Shown here: positions 56,301-64,000 of the stretch, piece by piece
How positions within the stretch are numbered: position 1 is the stretch's first letter
Layout: each line of letters begins with the position of its first letter
Origin: Eopsaltria australis
Taxonomy: Eukaryota; Chordata; Aves; Passeriformes; Petroicidae
DNA length: 64,000 nucleotides
Assembly (NCBI GenBank): GCA_034509425.1
Contig: JAVTVJ010000012.1
Coordinates: 11,381,001 to 11,445,000, forward strand
Direction: 5' to 3'
Notes under the pieces: generated by a model
The model's database searches: none
Told to the model about the DNA's origin: nothing
Seen by the model: only the letters and a program-made list of their open reading frames with translations
Made by a program: the position numbers and the translations under genes

Positions 56301-59300
56301 AAAGCCCAGAGACAGACATGAGTAGCCATACATACACTAGGCACCACCTGGATAGGAAAGAATTACTGCAAAGAATTACTGTGATGCTTTTGCCACAGTG
56401 TGAGGGACTGAAAAGTTTTCATCAGAGACTGCGGTGCTTTTCAGGCACAGCTCTAGGTATTGAAGAAATGTGTGTTTCTGTTTGTAGAGCTTTAGGAGGT
56501 TTGGTGGTTGCGAAGCCATGAGAAACAGCACCTTGGGTCTATGCACTGCTCTTCCCTCCCCGTATGCTCCACTTAAACTGGAAAGCAACTGACAATCAAA
56601 CCCAGTCTTACAAAATCCTAGCAATTCCCCCTAAGACACTGAAAGAAAGAGAACCTCTGTTTTGCAGTCCTACCTAAAGTAGCCTTAGAGGATCACTGCT
56701 CATTTTAGCATTTGGTTTACTCCTTTTCTATCAGTAAAATTGTCCTTGACTATTTTGTGTTTGGATGTACTGAGTCCAAATGAGAATGTACTCTTGGCAA
56801 CACAGATAAGTAACTAACTTAATTGCATTTCATTTATTTACTTCAAACCATCTTCAGTGGAATAAAGGCACAAAAAAACCCTTCTGACATGGACAGGACT
56901 ACAGACACCTTTGTGATCAGAAACCACCTGCACACACAGAGCTAGTGCTCCTTTACCTACAGCCACACAAGCTGTACCAAAGAGCCATAACCATGTAAGA
57001 CTTTCGGGGTGGTGGAAGTATCCTGTTGAGTTTCACCTCTGCTCCATCTAATTTCACTGGTCTTCTACAACTTGTATTATTTTTGTAAGTAAGAGGAAAC
57101 AATTTGCTAGATAACATTACGCTGGTTTAAATAGACTTTCAGGTATAGATTTTCCATAAACCTAGAAAGCAGCCCAACCTATCTGTTGGCTTTTAATTCT
57201 GAAATTTATTAGCTCTCTACATCCATTTCAGATACAAGCACAGTCTTAATTGCTCCATTTTTATTCTCACAGAAGATGCAGTAAATCTTAATGGTTGTGC
57301 TTCAAACATTAAGAAGCAATGTAGTAGTTGTAGGAGAAAAGTATTCAAAACACATTAAATTAATAAGTGCTTAATAACATTTCATTTTCAAGCTGTTCAT
57401 CAGAATTTGTTTTGAGTTTGAAAGAGTAAATGTCGCAAGAATTCTTTAAAGAGAAATCCAACTGGAACGCTTTTTTTCACCCCCAAACTTAAGATTTCCT
57501 TGCAACATTTTCCTAACTCCTCCTCCCCTTCTGAGATTTTCAGAACTGTGAAAACAATATTTTTTATGCTTTAATTATAATGCTAGTTGAGAATGTGTTA
57601 TTTTGGCTACATTACCAGCTCACATACAGTTTGTTTATTGCTCTCTGCAAAGCCATTTTAATAAGGTCAGATTTGCAATTTAAATTAACTTTAATATTTC
57701 TTGCAAACTCCAGTTCTGTTTGTTTATGCAAGGGGTAAACATACTGGAAATTTATTGTTTTAAAAACACATTCCTTTGTTTCATTTTCAAATTGGTACAT
57801 CAGGTAGTAAACAATCTTGACTTTATATATTTTCTTGTGTGAAAGGAAGAAAACTTTTACTTTATTTTTTCAGGAAGAGAATAAAAGAATGTGGGAAAAT
57901 GAGAAAGAATGAAATCAGTTTTTCAAAATGTAAATTTCATCTGAAGAAACAATCCACAATGAACAATTTATTTTAAAAGTGAAGACCTTTTTCCACTTCC
58001 AACTTTTTTTCCTTCAGATTGCTGCTTTTAATATATGTCAGATCATGTGTAAAAACAAATACCTACATATGAATATCTTAGGACACTTCACTGGTAATTT
58101 TCATTCCTGTATTGGAACTGAATCTTAAAATTGGGCAGTCTGTCACGACAGTATGATACCATTTTTTTTCTTTCAGTTTGATTGCCTTTTTCTTTCATGA
58201 GAAAATTTTCTTTCATCTTTATTAATATCAATGACAGTTATTTTCAAAACCTAGCATTTTAGTAGCTAATGCTGCTCTCCTCACAAAAGACACCACTGTG
58301 AAAAATGAGCATGAAACACATTCATTTTGCAATTAAAAAAATTTGGAAATGAAGAATTTTTTTCCCAGACATTGGTTTGAATATATAACACCTATCATGT
58401 GGTAGCCTGCCAACAAGAATGAGAACCTTATCAGAGGAATTTCTGATTAAAGGTTCCTGAAACAGTGTGAAATAATTGTATTCATTTTCCACTACCTTTG
58501 TAGAGCAGTTAATGTTTGATATTGTCTTATTTCTGTAAGAGCTATGTAACTGTCTCATAGATTGTATGCACAGCTTGATTTCTATCACTTTGAGCCACTG
58601 GAGTAACTCTGTTGTCTCACAAGTAGCAAGGTATTTTATTTTATGAATGCTAGAAAAAAATGTGAAACTTTCTTGGCTGGAAGAATAGTTTACAAGCAGA
58701 GTCCTAGGTCTTCTGTTATAGTATGTTAATGTCTCTCACCTGACTAACCCACCTAAGAGCTTATTCCTTAAGCCAAGAGCCAAAGCTGCAGCAGAATAAC
58801 TTGTTTACAGATCTGAAATGTATTGTGGATAGATTTGAAGTGACAGGTCTCAGTACCCTGGCAGTGGCAGGCAGGCAGGTGTGACAAATGTATTTGTGCT
58901 TGGAGGAGCCCTGCCATTGCTGCAGTCTGTTGGATCCAGGCTCACTGTGTTTATCCCAATCCTTTGCATCCCTGCACAGACATGTAAGGTCCTCCCTCCT
59001 TTTCTGCTTCCTGCCTGAAGGAAGGTAGGGGTGACAGTCAAGTCTGTGGGCTCAGAAGCTTTTTGATCTTCAGAGACAGCCAGTGGAGAGGCCATGCAGC
59101 AGGTGTGAGTTTATGCCTGTGGACATGGGTTTGCTGAGAAAAGAGGTTGCTAACCAACCTAGCTATGAAAGATGTTTTGCTTGGATATTTCAGAAATTCT
59201 AGCTTTATGTTGTGGGTTTTTTGTTTGTTTGTTGGTTTATTTTTTTGCCTGCCTGCTAGCCATTTTTAAAACAAGAGATAAACATGACCTTCTTGTAAGG

Positions 59301-61084
59301 CTAAATGAATAAGAGTGTAAAAACCAGCAATTTTTCAGGCAGGAGTAGGAAAGAGAGGTCAAAGCTTGGGAAGCTTAAAGGAAGAAATCAGAAGATGCTA
59401 AAGGAGGTGACACAGAGGTTACGTTCGGGATTTATTTCCCTTAAAAGCTATTCTGTTTTGTTGTTTTTAAGAAGATAATTTCATCCTGCTTTGAAGAAAT
59501 ACAGCTCTTGAGATCATTTGTCTCTAGCAGCAACAGCAGGAAGAAATAAAGCCATTGATACAGATTTTCAAGGCAGTGATAACCTTTGCCCTGCTTTGTT
59601 CTGATTTCCCTGGAAATGCCTTGGCAGAAATGTGGATATTGGTGAGGGCAGAGATTTATCTTGTAGCTATTAAAAATGAAGAATTTTGGTTCATGAAAAG
59701 ACTGAGCAAGAAGTTTTCATCAAAATATCTTTTCTTAAAATGAACTCAGTGAAAAATTGAAGTTCATAAAAATAAATGTGTTTTGACCAACTTCTTTTCT
59801 CAAGAACACTTCTGATGTGAAGTTTGGGTCAGATCACCACAGAACAGTGAATGACCAATTCTTGACCAAGTAGCCAGTAGCTTGATCCTTAGGACATTGA
59901 ACTATACTCCGAAGTTCACACAAATCTATGGAGCTGACCATCCTACGAACAGCTGGATGTTCTGAGGAAGTACAGTGTTTTCCATCAAAAAAGTAACAGC
60001 AAGAAAATACAAGATGCAAACCCTCTCCCCTCCTAAAAGAATTAAAAACTCACATCTTCTCTTGATGTACAAGGAAAATTCCTTTAAAAACTCTGGCTGT
60101 TTGACATAGAAGAAATATTATTTTCTGACCAATCTTAAATATTAGCTGCCTCCAAAGAGTTTCCTTCTACTGTTGCAAGAGAGAAAAATTAGATGCACAG
60201 GAAAGATTAATTTTCCAGCAGACTGTTTGTGTTTCTGACACAAGTTTATGGGAAAAGAAGCTGATTTCTTCCCTGGGGCTTCTTCTCTTGATGAAATACC
60301 ACTTTTCTGGTTTTCCCATGCTACACCTGGCACATTAGAGCTTGCCATGTGTCGTTGCATCTTCTTAGGGTAGCATGGCAATTTTGTTTCTGGTTGAGTC
60401 TATTAATTCATTTCATAATTATGCATGCTATTTTTCTTCTCTGCTCCCTGTCTAGATGTGCATTGCCTAAGGCTACAGCACTGAAGTTTTCACCTTGTGG
60501 GTTCTAACTGTTTGTTATCATTGTAGGATATATTTAATAATTTGTTCAGACTTTGGAGGTTGAAGAGAGAGGTTAATCCCATTTAAAATGTAATATCTGT
60601 CAAAGCATTTAAAATCCAATTTAACAGCTCCAAAACCTGACTCTTACTGTGTACACAAATAAGAAAAAAGCTATGCTACACAAGATATCTTGATGAAACA
60701 TGACCCACACTCCTGTCCACCCTTAAAAAGTCAGTGGGAAGAGATAGGTTTGTCCCTGGGATGCTGTTACAGTGTAGACATCATTAAGGAGGTAAAATTG
60801 CTTCAAGCATTGCTGCTGAAGGTTTCTGCATTGTAGAGAAATAAGAAATGATTGAAATTACTCCTTGGTCAGGTTAAAAATCAAAAAACCCATAGCACAG
60901 AATTTCAATCCGCATCCAGACCCTTGAAAAATCTTAGGGCAAAAATGTCCATCGGGAACAGTTTGTTTCTGGGTGTGAGATAATATTTAAGAATAGTTTC
61001 CCCATTCTGGTATTGTTTTTTTTAAAATTAAAATAGTTTTTCTTTTCTGGCCTTCATTTCCTACAGCCTGACCTTCACATAAGC
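53337..61084. other. Gene-poor AT-rich stretch
   Basis: No gene or RNA supported. Only short chance open frames and short T, A or TTTG runs (for example near 59215-59237) are seen. Confidence 0.5.
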
Positions 61085-61705
61085 ACAGGATGGCCAGGAT
61101 TGGAAGTGACCTCTCGAGATCATCCACTCCAACCCTCATGCTAAAGCAGGTTCACCTATAGCAGGTTGCACAAGATTGTGCCCAGACAGGATTTGAATAT
61201 GTCCACAGAAGGAGACTCCACAGCCTCTCTGGGCTCCCTGTCCCAGTGCTCAGTCACCCACAGACTAAAGATATTTTTCCTCATATTTAGGTAGGACTTC
61301 CTGTACCCCTGTTTGTGCCCATCGCTCCTTGTCCTGTCACTGGGCATCACTAAAAAGAGTCTGACCCCATCTGCTGCACATCTCCCTTTAAGATATTTGT
61401 AAACATTCCTTATGTCCCCTCTCAGTCATCTCTCCTCTCAATCTAAATAGGCCCAACTCAGCTGCTTCTCATAAGAAACTCCAGCCCCTCAATCATCTTT
61501 GTGCCCTTCTGCTGGACCTTCTCCTGTAGTTCCTTGTCTTGTACTGAGGAGCCCAGAACTGGATACAGCATTCCAGATGTGCCTCACCAATGCAGAGCAG
61601 AGGGGCAGGATCACCTCCCTTACCCAGCCACACTTTTCCTAATATATCCCAGGATACCATTGGCTTCTTGGCCACAGGGCACACTGCTTGTCCAACAAGT
61701 TGTCT
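61085..61705 (-). mobile_element. CR1 LINE, 5'-truncated, longer copy
   Basis: The + strand shows the reverse complement of CR1: AGATCATCCACTCCAACCCT, GGAGACTCCACAGCCTCTCT, CTCCTTGTCCTGTCACTGGG, TCTGCTGGACCTTCTCCTGT and CAGAACTGGATACAGCATTC, ending near TTCTTGGCCACAGGGCACAC. It covers the 3'UTR and adjoining region of the element in the minus direction. Small open frames on the minus strand are remains of it and are not a functional gene. Borders are approximate. Confidence 0.85.
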
Positions 61706-64000
61706 TTGCTTGTCCCTCATTTGTACTGTCAAGAAGGAGAACTGAGGCTGATTGGAAATAAAATTATTTTAGAAGGTTCTCCTGGGAAACTCATGCTGTG
61801 GACATATGGTACATATATGGTGCATTTCTTCCTTCTGAATTTCTAGTTGAGGACCAGGATCTTCCATGATTTTCTATGCATCTGCCCTGTTTAGATTGTG
61901 ATCCTTTGTTTACATTAAAATCTCCTGTTCATATCAACTTCTGAGTCTGTTGATGACTTTAATCTGAACTTGGAGTTAAAATTAGTTTGGAGGATCATAT
62001 TTTCAAAATGAAATGTGCTGGAAGAATTTCAAGTGTGTGTTTCTCCCTTGACTCAGAGAGATGAACTATCATCACATGCCAGTGAGAATTCTCAATGGCT
62101 GTGTGTATTACATCTTCTTTTCTTTTGCTAATAAATTGAGCACTCAGGAATGGCTACTGTTGAGGGCAAAGTGCCAATCTTGATCAACCAGTAAAGCCAT
62201 TCACCTGAGGAAATGTCATATTTCAATGAAGATAATAGCCCATCTGTCCAGTTATCCATTATTGCTCATATTTTTTCATCTCACTCCTCACAAAGGGTGA
62301 GGGATGTAGGCTTTTCAATCCATTTGCTGCCGCTTCTTCTCCCCTTCCACTAATATATTACAAGTACTAATTCTTTTTATGTGATCCTTCTGCCTTATAA
62401 GAAGACTGAGGGATATTGATTGGCTGTATAACAGTAGTAGAGGTTACAAGGAGAAAACACCTTTGTTGTTTGACTGTACAATGTCCCAGTGAAAAAACCA
62501 TGAATTTTCCACATTTTGAAATGTATAGTACAACCATATTTAATAATCCCTGAAGAGGTAATTATCAGGCTGAAGAATGAAAGGAGAGGAAAGAAGTGGT
62601 CATGACCTCTGCAATAGCTGGAGAGCAGGAGCAGGAGTTGATGTGAACCACCTCTTGCACTGAAATGCACACTTCAAACCCTGATTGCAAGTAGAATTTA
62701 TGGGATGTTTTGATTCCTATCAGGTCGGGGTCTCTCATTATCTTAGACCAGTGTCCCAGTGACAAGAGCACTAGGTGTAAAGTAAGGAATCTTATATTGT
62801 ATTCTTGGCTCTGCCATTAACTTGCTACATCACCTTACTTGTTTCATTTAACCTCTATGTCTTAAATTGTCTTCAAAATGAAGATCGTTTTACCACTTTA
62901 CATGGATGTTGAGATTTATGTCTTTTTTGTTTTAAATGACAGTACTGTGTGATTTCTAATGATCAGGCTGCTTGTCATTATGCTCTCGGACTGTATTTCA
63001 TGAGTCTTCAGTGATAAACACGATTGTATTTAGTCTTAAACTGGTGGATATTCTGTCCTTCCTTTCCCAGAGACATTTATTCGTTTGCTATTCCTGCTCC
63101 TGTCATGGTGCTGCAGCAGTACACAACAATCAGTCACTGCAATGTAACACATGCCAGCTCCAAAAGGACTTGGGCCAACAGCACTCAGAATAAGTGAGTT
63201 TCTTAATGTAACACACGGCTGATAAAAAGAGAAAGATAAATGAAGCCCATAATTCATTCACTGTTTGCACTTTCTGGTAGTGAGTCATATCAAGTTGCTG
63301 AGTAGGATTTTAAATGCAGCCCCCTTACTATTTGTCTTTAACCCCCCCAACCAGTTATATAAAATAAAGTGAAAGCAACCTTTATAAATGAAGTGTAACC
63401 AAGCACTACAATTAAATGAGATCACTTTCCTTTTAGGTTTTTTATTTTCAATCAGACCTTATTTAATGAGAATTTAAATTAAATTTAAAAATTCTCCGGT
63501 GCAGTAAAACTATAAATGTAAAATGCTGTTAATGCTCTTCCACTACACAGTGGCTATCATCATAGCTGTCATTGGGGTTGCTAAAAAACTGATTAGATGA
63601 AGAATTGTATCCAGAAGGCATGTGCACATGTTAATGGACTTTTGTGCATTCTGTGGTTAACCAATTAAAATTCGCCTAAGTACTGTGGGTTTGAAAGTCT
63701 GACAGAACTACAGAATTTATTGATTTCCTGATGTCTACCATGGAACCTAGGTTGTCTACCATGAGACAGAGCAGAAGAAAAAGCTGAGTTACAGGTGACA
63801 TGGAAAACTGGTGATGGGACTGCAACTGCAAATAATTGAGTAAGATGCAACTATGCATAAACATGGATGGGGAAAAGGGAATATGTTGAGAGGTATTTCC
63901 ACTGTCTTCTACAAACTGTCCTTGAAAACCTTTTGGCCTTATTTTCCTTCTCTAACACAGAATGCAGCCCTCATGAGGGAAAGAGGACAAACAGACACTG
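61706..64000. other. Non-coding stretch to window end
   Basis: No gene, repeat family or RNA recognised. The segment at about 63440-63620 is AT-rich with low simple-sequence content and could be a conserved element, but this cannot be shown from one sequence. Confidence 0.45.

Noticed and set aside
61493..61732. Minus-strand frame as a gene
   Set aside because: It falls in the truncated CR1 copy and does not show intact reverse-transcriptase motifs.

Overview
This window is vertebrate nuclear DNA, most likely from a bird. The evidence is spliced genes with GT-AG introns, AT-rich introns, several CR1-type LINE tails (including one ending in an ATTCT tail), and an LTR that resembles avian ERVL-type LTRs. 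The GALC gene is also compact: about 28 kb from start to stop codon, which I recall is roughly half the human size. I cannot name the species.

The only gene I can establish is GALC (galactosylceramidase, lysosomal, glycoside hydrolase family 59). It lies on the + strand from the ATG at 5968 to the TGA at 33659-33661. I placed 17 exon positions by reading frame, splice sites and similarity to the mammalian protein as I remember it. All phases join correctly, giving a protein of 674 residues (673 with the alternative exon 7). The acid/base glutamate (exon 6) and the nucleophile glutamate (exon 8) are intact. The promoter sits in a CpG island (about 4900-6420) with a CLEAR/E-box-like GTCACGTG at 5847-5854, as expected for a lysosomal gene.

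The main discovery candidate is at exon 7. Two different, intact, homologous exons lie in tandem: 7A (17821-17948, 128 nt) and 7B (19921-20051, 131 nt). Each leaves the same phase, so either one alone keeps the frame. Using both gives an immediate stop, and using neither gives a frameshift and stop in exon 8. This is the signature of mutually exclusive exons. They encode two versions of the catalytic-barrel segment between the two catalytic glutamates. 7B resembles mammalian GALC; 7A is only about 37% identical to 7B.

Layout: 1-4900 is upstream DNA with one unrecognised minus-strand exon-like block at 2293-2394. 4900-6420 is the CpG island, promoter and exon 1. 6136-33517 holds the introns and exons 2-16, with a CR1 remnant, microsatellites and a 46-bp near-palindrome. 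33518-33661 is the last exon, followed by a probable 3'UTR with candidate poly(A) signals up to about 36.1 kb. 36.2-64 kb is gene-poor, with a solo LTR (52138-52705, 5-bp target duplication) and two CR1 copies (about 53150-53336 and 61085-61705). I see no tRNA, rRNA or CRISPR, nor any second protein gene I can support.
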